DNA of 5,388 bases from Pseudomonas sp. (GTDB lineage: Bacteria; Pseudomonadota; Gammaproteobacteria; Pseudomonadales; Pseudomonadaceae). The notes beneath the pieces were generated by a model. It searched no databases. It was given only the letters and a program-made list of their open reading frames with translations, and was not told the origin of the DNA. Where the stretch lies: positions 3,722-9,109 of the forward strand of contig DQAA01000538.1 of NCBI GenBank assembly GCA_003523465.1, in the 5' to 3' direction. Every line of letters starts with the position of its first letter. The stretch's first letter is position 1. This document shows, in pieces, positions 1-5,388 of the stretch. Made by a program: the position numbers and the translations under genes.

Positions 1-1047
1 GTGCAGTTCCACCCGGAAGTGACCCACACCAAGCAGGGCGGTCGCATCCTGTCCCGCTTCATCCTCGACATCTGCGGCTGCGAAGCCCTGTGGACCGCCT
101 CGAACATCGTCGAGGACGCGATTGCCCAGGTTCGCGAGCAGGTCGGTTCGGCCAACGTCCTGCTGGGCCTGTCCGGCGGCGTCGACTCCTCGGTGGTTGC
201 CGCTCTGCTGCACCGCGCCATCGGCGACCAGCTGACCTGCGTCTTCGTCGACAACGGCCTGCTGCGCCTGCACGAAGGTGACCAGGTCATGGCCATGTTC
301 AAGGAGAACATGGGCGTCAAGGTCATCCGTGCCGATGCCGAAGCGCAGTTCCTCGGCAACCTGGAAGGCGAAGCCGACCCGGAGAAGAAGCGCAAGATCA
401 TCGGTCGCACCTTCATCGACATCTTCGATGCCGAAGCCAGCAAGCTGGAAAACATCCAGTTCCTCGCCCAGGGCACCATCTACCCGGACGTCATCGAGTC
501 GGCTGGCGCCAAGAGCGGCAAGGCCCACGTGATCAAGTCGCACCACAACGTCGGTGGCCTGCCTGAGGAAATGAACCTCAAGCTGGTCGAGCCGCTGCGC
601 GAACTGTTCAAGGACGAAGTCCGCAAGATCGGCCTGGAGCTGGGCCTGCCGTACGACATGGTCTACCGCCACCCGTTCCCGGGCCCGGGCCTGGGCGTGC
701 GGATCCTCGGTGAAGTGAAGAAGGAATACGCCGACCTGCTGCGTCGCGCCGACCACATCTTCATCGAAGAACTGCGCAAGGCCGACTGGTACCACAAGAC
801 CAGCCAGGCCTTCGTGGTGTTCCAGCCGGTCAAGTCGGTGGGCGTGGTCGGTGATGGCCGTCGCTACGCCTGGGTCGTCGCCCTGCGCGCCGTCGAGACC
901 GTGGACTTCATGACCGCTCGCTGGGCACACCTGCCGTACGAGCTGCTGGAGACTGTCAGTGGCCGGATCATCAACGAGATCGAAGGCATCTCGCGGGTGA
1001 CGTACGATGTGTCGAGCAAGCCGCCGGCGACGATCGAGTGGGAATAA
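1..1047 (+). CDS. guaA: GMP synthase (glutamine-hydrolysing), C-terminal 348 residues, 5'-truncated by the window edge
   Basis: Cytoplasmic enzyme of de novo purine synthesis that converts XMP to GMP using ATP and glutamine. The frame is open from base 1. The GTG there is an internal valine codon of the VQFHPEV motif, not a start. With about 525 residues usual for the family, roughly 177 are missing, so His4 and Glu6 of the fragment correspond to the His181/Glu183 pair of the class I glutamine amidotransferase triad; the catalytic Cys lies outside the window. The ATP pyrophosphatase domain follows, with its P-loop SGGVDSS at fragment residues 58-64, then the C-terminal dimerisation and XMP-binding domain with [11 protein letters not shown] and the conserved ending KPPATIEWE. 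No frameshift or lost motif is visible. In pseudomonads guaA normally follows guaB, which would lie to the left. A strong hairpin begins 41 bases after the stop, so guaA probably ends its transcription unit. Confidence 0.98.
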   Translation: MQFHPEVTHTKQGGRILSRFILDICGCEALWTASNIVEDAIAQVREQVGSANVLLGLSGGVDSSVVAALLHRAIGDQLTCVFVDNGLLRLHEGDQVMAMFKENMGVKVIRADAEAQFLGNLEGEADPEKKRKIIGRTFIDIFDAEASKLENIQFLAQGTIYPDVIESAGAKSGKAHVIKSHHNVGGLPEEMNLKLVEPLRELFKDEVRKIGLELGLPYDMVYRHPFPGPGLGVRILGEVKKEYADLLRRADHIFIEELRKADWYHKTSQAFVVFQPVKSVGVVGDGRRYAWVVALRAVETVDFMTARWAHLPYELLETVSGRIINEIEGISRVTYDVSSKPPATIEWE

Positions 1048-1087
1048 GCGCTCACTCGCAGGTTCGTGATTTGACCTGCTGACGTGA

Positions 1088-1139
1088 GAAACAAGAACGC
1101 CCAACTAGATTTCCTGATCTGGTTGGGCGTTCTTGTTTC
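1088..1139. terminator. Long bidirectional hairpin terminator after guaA
   Basis: Arms 1088-1105 and 1122-1139 are perfect 18-base reverse complements. The stem continues inward through 1106-1110 with 1117-1121 (one G-T wobble), leaving a 6-base loop at 1111-1116. The outer stem is A-rich on the left and T-rich on the right, as expected of a hairpin that works on both strands. It lies after the guaA stop on the plus strand and 15 bases after the stop of the minus-strand micro-ORF at 1154-1219, so it could serve both. No long unpaired U tract follows; the T-rich part lies within the stem. A weaker hairpin (1058-1063 with 1074-1079) precedes it. Confidence 0.85.
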
Positions 1140-1153
1140 AGTCTTCGAATGGT

Positions 1154-1219
1154 TCAGCTTTGTTTTTCGAGCAAAAACTCGCCAGCCCAGAAGTGTTCTT
1201 GTTCGGTTTTGAAGGTCAT
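1154..1219 (-). pseudogene. 21-codon micro-ORF, probable remnant of a pseudaminic-acid-type methylase gene
   Basis: Read on the minus strand, ATG at 1219-1217 opens a 21-residue frame ending in TGA at 1156-1154. A strong Shine-Dalgarno GGAG (1230-1227) lies 7 bases upstream, better than chance would usually give. The peptide begins MTFKTEQEHFWAGEF, which resembles from memory the N-terminus of SAM-dependent methylases annotated as pseudaminic acid biosynthesis-associated (TEQE..FWAGEFG.EY). Similarity stops after residue 15; the last six residues are LLEKQS. Since class I methyltransferases often end in a hydrophobic strand followed by charged residues, this could be the first 15 and last 6 codons of the gene joined by an in-frame internal deletion, but that is inference. 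The DNA is AT-richer than its surroundings (40 G/C among the 90 bases 1141-1230). It could instead be a genuine small protein, or chance. Confidence 0.5.
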
Positions 1220-1226
1220 TTTTGCT

Positions 1227-1230
1227 CTCC
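1227..1230 (-). promoter_or_regulatory. Ribosome binding site of the minus-strand micro-ORF
   Basis: The minus strand reads GGAGAGCAAAA immediately before ATG at 1219. The core GGAG is 7 bases from the start, which is optimal. This signal is the main reason for treating the short frame as a real, or formerly real, gene start. Confidence 0.6.
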
Positions 1231-1242
1231 GTGAGTGGGCGC

Positions 1243-1248
1243 ATCATA
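1243..1248 (-). promoter_or_regulatory. Possible -10 element upstream of the micro-ORF
   Basis: The minus strand reads TATGAT, five of six bases of the sigma-70 -10 consensus, 23 bases upstream of the micro-ORF start. No recognisable -35 hexamer lies 16-18 bases upstream of it, so this is only a weak candidate. Confidence 0.25.
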
Positions 1249-1446
1249 CACTCAGGGCTGCACTGCCCTCTGCCGTGATCCTTGACGCGCAAACCAATTC
1301 TCCTCCCGTATTCCGATACACCTACTTTCCGTAGTGCTAAGTTACCCCCGCGATCGAGCCCGGATCAGGACGGCCCTCTCGACTCCCCCGGCCTGCACCG
1401 TGCCCTGCGATGTCCAGCGTCATTCCACAGACCACCTCTGAAACTG
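1249..1446. other. Intergenic region upstream of the amidohydrolase gene
   Basis: This region separates the minus-strand micro-ORF from the amidohydrolase ribosome binding site and should hold the amidohydrolase promoter. I see a TTGACG (1282-1287), a good -35 on the plus strand, but no -10 at normal spacing: TATTCC follows at about 21 bases, too far. No convincing operator palindrome or riboswitch is visible. The amidohydrolase reading frame happens to stay open upstream through 1282, but that extension (59 codons) is proline- and serine-rich, resembles no domain and lacks a good ribosome binding site, so I treat it as non-coding leader. Confidence 0.5.
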
Positions 1447-1452
1447 AAAGGA
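1447..1452 (+). promoter_or_regulatory. Ribosome binding site fixing the amidohydrolase start
   Basis: AAAGGA lies 6 bases before the ATG at 1459. It selects this start over in-frame upstream candidates. Confidence 0.85.
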
Positions 1453-1458
1453 ATCACC

Positions 1459-3312
1459 ATGTCGCAAAGTCCTCAATTCGGCTGTGCCTGCTGTACGCCC
1501 AACATGCTGCCGCGCTTCGAGCAGGGTGGCGAAACCTGGAAAACCCTGCTGGCCGAGGCGAAGGAGCTGCTCCCCCATGGGCAGCGCCAGGCCACGATCT
1601 TCCTGGGCGGGAACATCTACCCGGACCCTGAGCAACCCGGGTTGACGGTCGACGCCATCGGCATCGCAGACGGTGAGGTGAAGGCGAGCGGTACGGTCGA
1701 GGACGTGCGCAAGGCCATGCAGCCCTACAAGACGGTGGACCGCCCGCTGGCATCGGGGGAAACCCTGTTGCCCGGCTTGATCGATGCCCATGCGCACCTG
1801 ATGTCCAGCGCGCTGATCTTCGACTGGACCAACCTGTCGCCGATCAAGGATGACCAGTACCTGAACCGCGACTACAGCATCGAGTACGTCAAGTCCGAGA
1901 TCCTCAAGGCCGCCAACCTGGTGAAGGACAAGCCTGCGGCTCAGCGATGGGTGACGGGCTTTGGTGTCGACCCGTCGCTCATGGCGCAGTGGACAGAGAT
2001 CGACGCACCCACCCTCGACAAGCTCTGCGGCCAGATCCCCGATATCAAGATCTTCCTGCTCAACGCCTCCGGCCATATCAGCTACGCGAACACCAATGCC
2101 TTGACCGTCGCCGGCCTGGAGAAGGACTTCAAGGATGGCGTCCTGACCGAGCAGCAGTCAGCGAAGATGGTCTCGCACCTCCCGAAACCGGGTGTGCTGC
2201 AGTTCTTCCACAACCTCAAGGCGGTCTTCACCGAAGCCAACAAGCGTGGCGTCACCACGGTGTTCGACGCGAGCGTCGGCCTGGTCGGCAAGGAGCCGGA
2301 AATCCTGCTGATGAGGCTGTTGGCGAAAACCCATTTCCTCACCGTGCGGGTCGGCGGCGCGCTGTATGGCAGCGACGACAAGGACCTGAAGACCTGGCTG
2401 CACGCCTTCAAGCCCGAACTGGACAGCGATGGCGACACGCTGTTCACGCTGAGGGCGATGAAGCTGATCGCCGATGGCTCGAACCAGGGGCTGACCGGCC
2501 TGCAGAGCCAGCCCTACCAGTGCTGTCACGAACACAAGGTTCCCGGTGTCGGCGCCTATGGCCTGTTCAACTACGATCCGGCGCGCGAACTGGCCAATGT
2601 CATGGCTGACGTCACCGCCAAGGGCTGGCCGATCCTGACCCACGCCAACGGCGACGAAGCTATCGACAACGTGCTGTCCGCCTACCAGTTGGCCTTGTGC
2701 AAGGTACCGACCGACAAGGACCCGCTGCCCAAACCACCCTTCAACAGCGTGCCGGCCTGGGCCAACCAGCGTCACCGCATCGAGCACTGCTCGCTGCTGC
2801 ATGACGACGCCATCGCCCTGATGCAGCGCATGGCGATTTCCCCGAGTTTCCTGATCGGTCACGTTGGCTACTGGGGGCGGGCGTTCCAGCAGACCATCCT
2901 CGGCGAGGACCGCGCCAACATGCTCGACCGTTGCGCCTCGGCGTTGAGGGGAGGGCTGCGCATCAGCCTGCACAGCGACCGCTTCGTCACCCCGTTCGGC
3001 CCGCTGCGTTATATGGAGCAGTCGATCGGCCGGGTGATGGAAGCCGTGGTGGACGAGACGAAGAAGGACGAACGGATCCTCAATACGGACGAGCGCCTGA
3101 AGGTGGATGAGGCCTTGCGCGCGGTGACGATCGACGCGGCCTGGCAATGCCATCTCGACCACCAGGTGGGTTCTCTGCTGCCGGGCAAGCAGGCCGACCT
3201 GGTGATCCTGGCGCAGGACCCGCTGCAATGGACCGCTCCCGATGCTGCCGGCATGCGCGGTATCGAGGTGAAGGAGACCTGGGTGAGCGGGCGCAAGGTG
3301 TATGTGGGGTAA
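1459..3312 (+). CDS. YtcJ-like (Amidohydro_3) metal-dependent amidohydrolase, 617 aa
   Basis: Predicted cytoplasmic hydrolase of the amidohydrolase superfamily, acting on an unknown amide, amine or ester substrate. No signal peptide or membrane segment is visible. A beta-sandwich half comes first (ATIFLGGNIY, then the D-A-I-G-I-A-DG-V-A-G pattern), followed by PGLIDAHAHL with the metal-binding HAH at residues 111-113. K335 in MKLIADGSNQG matches the position of the bridging lysine in the NfdA/YtcJ group. H395 (THANGDEAID), H443 (RIEHCSLL) and D507 (HSD) complete the expected metal and catalytic set. The end is typical: GSLLPGKQADLVIL.QDPL, then a final V.GRKVY. The set is intact, so the enzyme is probably active. 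Length is slightly above the usual 530-600 residues because of an N-terminal extension carrying C9-A-C11-C12. A second cluster, C355-C-H-E-H359, follows the lysine. The gene is alone on its strand, with its own start signal and terminator. Confidence 0.92.
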   Translation: MSQSPQFGCACCTPNMLPRFEQGGETWKTLLAEAKELLPHGQRQATIFLGGNIYPDPEQPGLTVDAIGIADGEVKASGTVEDVRKAMQPYKTVDRPLASGETLLPGLIDAHAHLMSSALIFDWTNLSPIKDDQYLNRDYSIEYVKSEILKAANLVKDKPAAQRWVTGFGVDPSLMAQWTEIDAPTLDKLCGQIPDIKIFLLNASGHISYANTNALTVAGLEKDFKDGVLTEQQSAKMVSHLPKPGVLQFFHNLKAVFTEANKRGVTTVFDASVGLVGKEPEILLMRLLAKTHFLTVRVGGALYGSDDKDLKTWLHAFKPELDSDGDTLFTLRAMKLIADGSNQGLTGLQSQPYQCCHEHKVPGVGAYGLFNYDPARELANVMADVTAKGWPILTHANGDEAIDNVLSAYQLALCKVPTDKDPLPKPPFNSVPAWANQRHRIEHCSLLHDDAIALMQRMAISPSFLIGHVGYWGRAFQQTILGEDRANMLDRCASALRGGLRISLHSDRFVTPFGPLRYMEQSIGRVMEAVVDETKKDERILNTDERLKVDEALRAVTIDAAWQCHLDHQVGSLLPGKQADLVILAQDPLQWTAPDAAGMRGIEVKETWVSGRKVYVG

Positions 3313-3319
3313 CAGTTGG

Positions 3320-3343
3320 AAGCCCGCCTGATGGCGGGCTTTT
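3320..3343 (+). terminator. Intrinsic terminator after the amidohydrolase gene
   Basis: A perfect 9-base-pair GC-rich stem (3320-3328 with 3333-3341) with a TGAT loop ends in TTTT (3340-3343), starting 7 bases after the stop codon. This is a textbook rho-independent terminator for the plus strand. Confidence 0.93.
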
Positions 3344-3344
3344 G

Positions 3345-3364
3345 CCTGCCCGGTTGAGGGCAGG
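3345..3364 (-). terminator. Second hairpin, possible terminator for the convergent LysR gene
   Basis: The perfect 7-base-pair stem 3345-3351/3358-3364 has a 6-base loop. It lies 27 bases after the LysR stop when read on the minus strand. It is followed by CAAAA rather than a U tract on that strand, so it is a weak terminator by itself, but minus-strand transcripts then meet the 3320-3341 stem as well. Confidence 0.45.
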
Positions 3365-3391
3365 GTGTTGCGCCAGCGGCGGAATAGCGGC

Positions 3392-4282
3392 TCAACCGAA
3401 CAGCGGATCCCCGCGCAACCGCTGCACCGCCAGATCCACGAACGCCCGCACTTTCGCCGGCGCCTGTCGTCCCTCCGGGTACACCAGGTGCACCGGCAGC
3501 GGCGGCTCCTCGAATGCCTCCAGCACCACCTGCAACTCACCCGCCTGCAGTGCCGGCCCGATCTGGTAGTGCAGGACCCGGGTCAAGCCCCACCCTGAAC
3601 GCGCGGCATCGATCACGGCCTGGTTGGTGTTGCACATCAGCACCGGGTCGATGCTGATCCGCTGTCCTCCCGTAAAGCGCCATTCCGGCGAAGCCCAGGA
3701 GCTGTTGGAGGCAACGATGCGGTGATCCTTCAGGTCGGCGGGGGTACGCGGCGTACCGCGTTTTTCCAGGTACCCCGGCGCAGCGCAGATCACATGGCGC
3801 ATCGCCCCGACCCGTATGGCGGTCAATCCGGAATCCGGCAGATGCCCGATACGCACGGCAAGATCGAGCCCTTCCTCGACGATATTCACCTGGCGATCGA
3901 TAAACAGCGTCCGCGCATGCATGCCCGGAAAGCTGTCGAGGTATTCGGTGACGATGGGCAATACATACATTTGCCCGAAGAGGATCGGCGCGGTGATCGC
4001 CAGAGTGCCGGAGGGTTCGCTGTAGTGCCCGGCCGCTGCGGCCTCGGCTTCGGCGATATCGCCGAGGATGCGCCGGCAATCCGCCAGGTAGCGGGCGCCG
4101 GCTTCGGTGGTCTTGACCGAGCGGGTGGTGCGCACCAGCAGGCGCGCGCCCACCAGTTCTTCCAGGGCGGCGACGATCCGCGTCACCGCCGGGGCGCTCA
4201 TGTGCACCGCACGGGCGGTTTTGGCGAAGCTCTCGGTCTCCGCCACCTTGACGAACACCCGCATTGCCAGCCAACGATCCAT
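3392..4282 (-). CDS. LysR-family transcriptional regulator (CrgA-like group), 296 aa
   Basis: DNA-binding transcription factor. Residues 1-60 form the winged helix-turn-helix: MDRWLAMRVFVKVAETESF, then helix-turn-helix around residues 18-37 (AKTARAVHMSAPAVTRIVAALE) and the wing LVRTTRSVKTTEAG. A linker helix follows to about residue 90, then the periplasmic-binding-protein-like effector domain beginning SGTLAITAPILFG, with the LDLAVRIGHLPDSGLTA segment typical of the CrgA-like subgroup. I start it at ATG 4282 because the family begins at this point and GAAGGA (4299-4294) lies upstream, though at an 11-base spacing. An in-frame ATG at 4372 also has AGGA nearby, but would add 30 residues unlike the family and lies upstream of the predicted transcription start. 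The regulator lies downstream of the oxidoreductase and DUF1348 genes on the same strand, unlike the usual divergent LysR layout. The effector is unknown. Confidence 0.93.
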   Translation of the reverse strand: MDRWLAMRVFVKVAETESFAKTARAVHMSAPAVTRIVAALEELVGARLLVRTTRSVKTTEAGARYLADCRRILGDIAEAEAAAAGHYSEPSGTLAITAPILFGQMYVLPIVTEYLDSFPGMHARTLFIDRQVNIVEEGLDLAVRIGHLPDSGLTAIRVGAMRHVICAAPGYLEKRGTPRTPADLKDHRIVASNSSWASPEWRFTGGQRISIDPVLMCNTNQAVIDAARSGWGLTRVLHYQIGPALQAGELQVVLEAFEEPPLPVHLVYPEGRQAPAKVRAFVDLAVQRLRGDPLFG

Positions 4283-4334
4283 TGCGCTGTGTTTCCTTCG
4301 TTTCAATCGCTTGTCTTGAGTGTCTCCGGCAGAA

Positions 4335-4360
4335 CCCGGGACACGTTCGGGGTGCCCGGG
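4335..4360. promoter_or_regulatory. Imperfect dyad in the leader of the LysR gene
   Basis: CCCGGG at 4335-4340 and at 4355-4360 flank a near-symmetric centre. As RNA, 4342-4344 pairs with 4352-4354 after a single bulged A, leaving a 7-base loop. It overlaps the predicted transcription start of the LysR gene, so it could be an operator for autoregulation, or a transcript hairpin attenuating read-through from the DUF1348 gene. No U tract follows on either strand, so it is not a normal terminator. Confidence 0.4.
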
Positions 4361-4389
4361 ATTATGTGTCATTTTCCTGTTCCTTCCAG
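4361..4389 (-). promoter_or_regulatory. Candidate sigma-70 promoter of the LysR gene
   Basis: The minus strand reads CATAAT (4366-4361), five of six bases of the -10 consensus. At 17 bases spacing is CTGGAA (4389-4384), only three of six matches to TTGACA. Transcription would begin near 4354, about 72 bases before ATG 4282, consistent with that start and not with the ATG at 4372. Confidence 0.4.
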
Positions 4390-4411
4390 TAGTCCGATCA
4401 GAAACGGCGCT

Positions 4412-4876
4412 TCAAAAACCAAAGTGGCTCAGGCCCGGGTGATCGTCCGGACGCCGTCCCAGCGGCCAGTGGAACTTGCGGTCTTCCTCGCGGATCGGCT
4501 GTTCGTTGATGCTGGCGTGCCGTGCGCGCATCAGGCCGTCCTCGGCGAACTCCCAGTTCTCGTTGCCATAGGCACGGAACCACTGGCCGCTGTCGTCGCG
4601 GTACTCGTAGGCGTAGCGCACGGCGATGCGGTTGCCGGTAAAGGCCCAGAGTTCCTTGATCAGGCGGTATTCCAGTTCGCGGTTCCATTTGCGCGCGAGG
4701 AAAGCCTCGGCGTCGGCGCGGTTGCTGACGAACTCGACGCGGTTTCTCCAGCGGGTATCCAGGGTATAGGCCAGGGCCACCCTGGCCGAATCGCGGCTGT
4801 TCCAGCCATCCTCGGCAAGGCGGACTTTCTCGATGGCGCTCTGTTCGGTGAACGGGGGCAGTGGTGGACGGGACAT
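4412..4876 (-). CDS. DUF1348 / NTF2-like family protein, 154 aa
   Basis: A small soluble protein with the NTF2-like alpha+beta fold, whose members range from enzymes to binding proteins. No biochemical function is established for DUF1348 to my knowledge. Visible family features are the opening helix ([23 protein letters not shown]), the strand regions [15 protein letters not shown] and [27 protein letters not shown], and the characteristic tail [23 protein letters not shown]. Length is normal for the family. ATG at 4876 is chosen because CAGGAG (4889-4884) is placed ideally, with 7 bases between GGAG and the start; an in-frame ATG at 4909 lacks such a signal and abuts the upstream gene. It lies 33 bases after the oxidoreductase gene on the same strand, so the two are probably one operon. 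A role linked to that redox enzyme is inference from position only. Confidence 0.9.
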   Translation of the reverse strand: MSRPPLPPFTEQSAIEKVRLAEDGWNSRDSARVALAYTLDTRWRNRVEFVSNRADAEAFLARKWNRELEYRLIKELWAFTGNRIAVRYAYEYRDDSGQWFRAYGNENWEFAEDGLMRARHASINEQPIREEDRKFHWPLGRRPDDHPGLSHFGF

Positions 4877-4883
4877 GGCAACG

Positions 4884-4889
4884 CTCCTG
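4884..4889 (-). promoter_or_regulatory. Ribosome binding site fixing the DUF1348 start
   Basis: The minus strand reads CAGGAG with 7 bases between it and ATG 4876. It selects this start over the ATG at 4909. Confidence 0.8.
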
Positions 4890-4909
4890 AAGTGCAATGA
4901 GTAGGGCAA

Positions 4910-5388
4910 TCAAAGTGCAAGCTGGATCGGGTCCGTGCCGGCAGGTACCGCGCAGCAGACCAGGACTTCGTCATCGCCAACCTTGGCGGCAGGTTCCTTG
5001 ATATAGCTGACCGCGCCCTTGAGCAGGCGTGTCTTGCAGGTGCCGCAGTGACCTTCACGGCAACTGAATTCGGGGTCGAGGCCGCGGGCCTCGGCCAGCT
5101 CCAGCAAGGTGCCGGAGCCGGGTTCCCAGCGGGCTTCCTTCAACGAGTCGATGAAGGTCACCGGGATCGACGTGGTTGCCGGTGGCGGGCCGGCGGGAGC
5201 ACTCGGCTGCCGATCGCTCGTGCGTTTCAGGGACGCCGGCCCGAAGGCTTCGGCATGGATCCTGTCGTCCGCCACGCCATACCCGCGCAGTCCGTCGTAA
5301 AGCGCCTGGCTGAAGGATGGCGAGCCACACAGGTAGAACTCGTAGTCGCCAAACGGCAGGTGGCGACTCAGCAACGGCATGTCGATCC
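4910..5388 (-). CDS. Oxidoreductase with ferredoxin-reductase and C-terminal [2Fe-2S] ferredoxin domains, 3' part only
   Basis: Only the last 158 residues are in the window; the frame is open through the right edge, so the ATG at 5380 is internal. Numbering from that Met, residues 1-50 are the end of an FNR-type NAD(P)-binding domain: DYEFYLCGSPSF (C18-G19) and the closing EAFGP. CGS replaces the more common CGP. A Pro/Ala/Ser-rich linker (about 51-70) leads to a plant-type ferredoxin domain with iron-sulfur ligands C107-x4-C112-x2-C115 and a fourth Cys at 142 or 143 in LVCCAVP. The order reductase then ferredoxin resembles phthalate-dioxygenase-reductase-like and flavohaemoprotein-like enzymes. 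In pseudomonads this tail is also found on proteins that begin with a pyridoxamine-phosphate-oxidase-like domain, but the N-terminus needed to decide is absent. It probably passes electrons from NAD(P)H through flavin to the cluster. It precedes the DUF1348 gene by 33 bases. Confidence 0.9.
   Translation of the reverse strand, partial: IDMPLLSRHLPFGDYEFYLCGSPSFSQALYDGLRGYGVADDRIHAEAFGPASLKRTSDRQPSAPAGPPPATTSIPVTFIDSLKEARWEPGSGTLLELAEARGLDPEFSCREGHCGTCKTRLLKGAVSYIKEPAAKVGDDEVLVCCAVPAGTDPIQLAL

Noticed and set aside
864..1292. Open frame of 142 codons on the minus strand across the guaA end
   Set aside because: It runs through the terminator hairpin and the guaA coding sequence in antisense and has no domain. 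The shorter frame at 1154-1219 in the same region is preferred because of its ribosome binding site and recognisable start.
1282..1308. TTGACG as a plus-strand promoter -35 for the amidohydrolase
   Set aside because: The only TA-rich hexamer following it is about 21 bases away, so the spacing is wrong for sigma-70.
1282..1458. N-terminal extension of the amidohydrolase by 59 codons
   Set aside because: The frame is open, but AAAGGA 6 bases before ATG 1459 and the family-like beginning favour the internal start.
2158..3540. Open frame of 460 codons on the minus strand, antisense to the amidohydrolase gene
   Set aside because: It lies opposite a strongly supported gene, is a low-complexity Arg/His/Gln/Val-rich translation with no recognisable domain, and crosses the plus-strand terminator and the LysR gene end. 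GC-rich third positions produce such frames.
4283..4372. Upstream ATG for the LysR gene at 4372
   Set aside because: It has AGGA nearby, but would add 30 residues outside the family, lies upstream of the candidate transcription start, and reads through the dyad at 4335-4360.
3722..4900. Open frame of 392 codons on the plus strand across the LysR and DUF1348 genes
   Set aside because: It spans two well-supported minus-strand genes and the gap between them, and its translation shows no family features.
1..5388. CRISPR array, tRNA, rRNA, insertion sequence, prophage or defence genes
   Set aside because: No direct-repeat array, transposase, integrase or structured RNA signature is visible on either strand.

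Overview
The window looks like chromosomal DNA from a Pseudomonas-type gammaproteobacterium. The coding regions are GC-rich, third codon positions are mostly G or C, and the GuaA sequence is of gammaproteobacterial type. I cannot name a species from the sequence alone.

Layout. Bases 1-1047 (+) are the 3' two thirds of guaA (GMP synthase), cut by the left edge and closed by a long, nearly perfect hairpin (1088-1139). A gene-poor, locally AT-richer stretch follows (1140-1458). On its minus strand sits a 21-codon micro-ORF with a strong ribosome binding site, whose first 15 residues resemble the N-terminus of the pseudaminic-acid-biosynthesis-associated methylases. I read it as a deletion remnant. 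Bases 1459-3312 (+) encode a 617-residue YtcJ-like (Amidohydro_3) metal-dependent amidohydrolase, ending in a clear intrinsic terminator. The right part is entirely on the minus strand and converges on the amidohydrolase. Read in its own direction it holds the 3' end of a flavin-reductase-type oxidoreductase with a C-terminal plant-type [2Fe-2S] domain (5388-4910), then a small DUF1348/NTF2-like protein (4876-4412), then a LysR-family regulator (4282-3392).

How the genes may work together. guaA is housekeeping (last step of de novo GMP synthesis) and is insulated from what follows by its terminator. The amidohydrolase is a single-gene unit with no transporter or pathway partner in view, so its substrate is unknown. 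The oxidoreductase and DUF1348 genes are 33 bases apart and probably co-transcribed. The LysR gene lies 129 bases further on, behind its own candidate promoter and a dyad, and may regulate itself, the upstream pair or the convergent amidohydrolase. That last point is inference.

I do not see a defence island, mobile element, CRISPR array, tRNA or rRNA. Nothing here clearly amounts to a new biological system. The items most worth a second look are the methylase-like remnant beside guaA and the Cys/His-rich motifs of the amidohydrolase.
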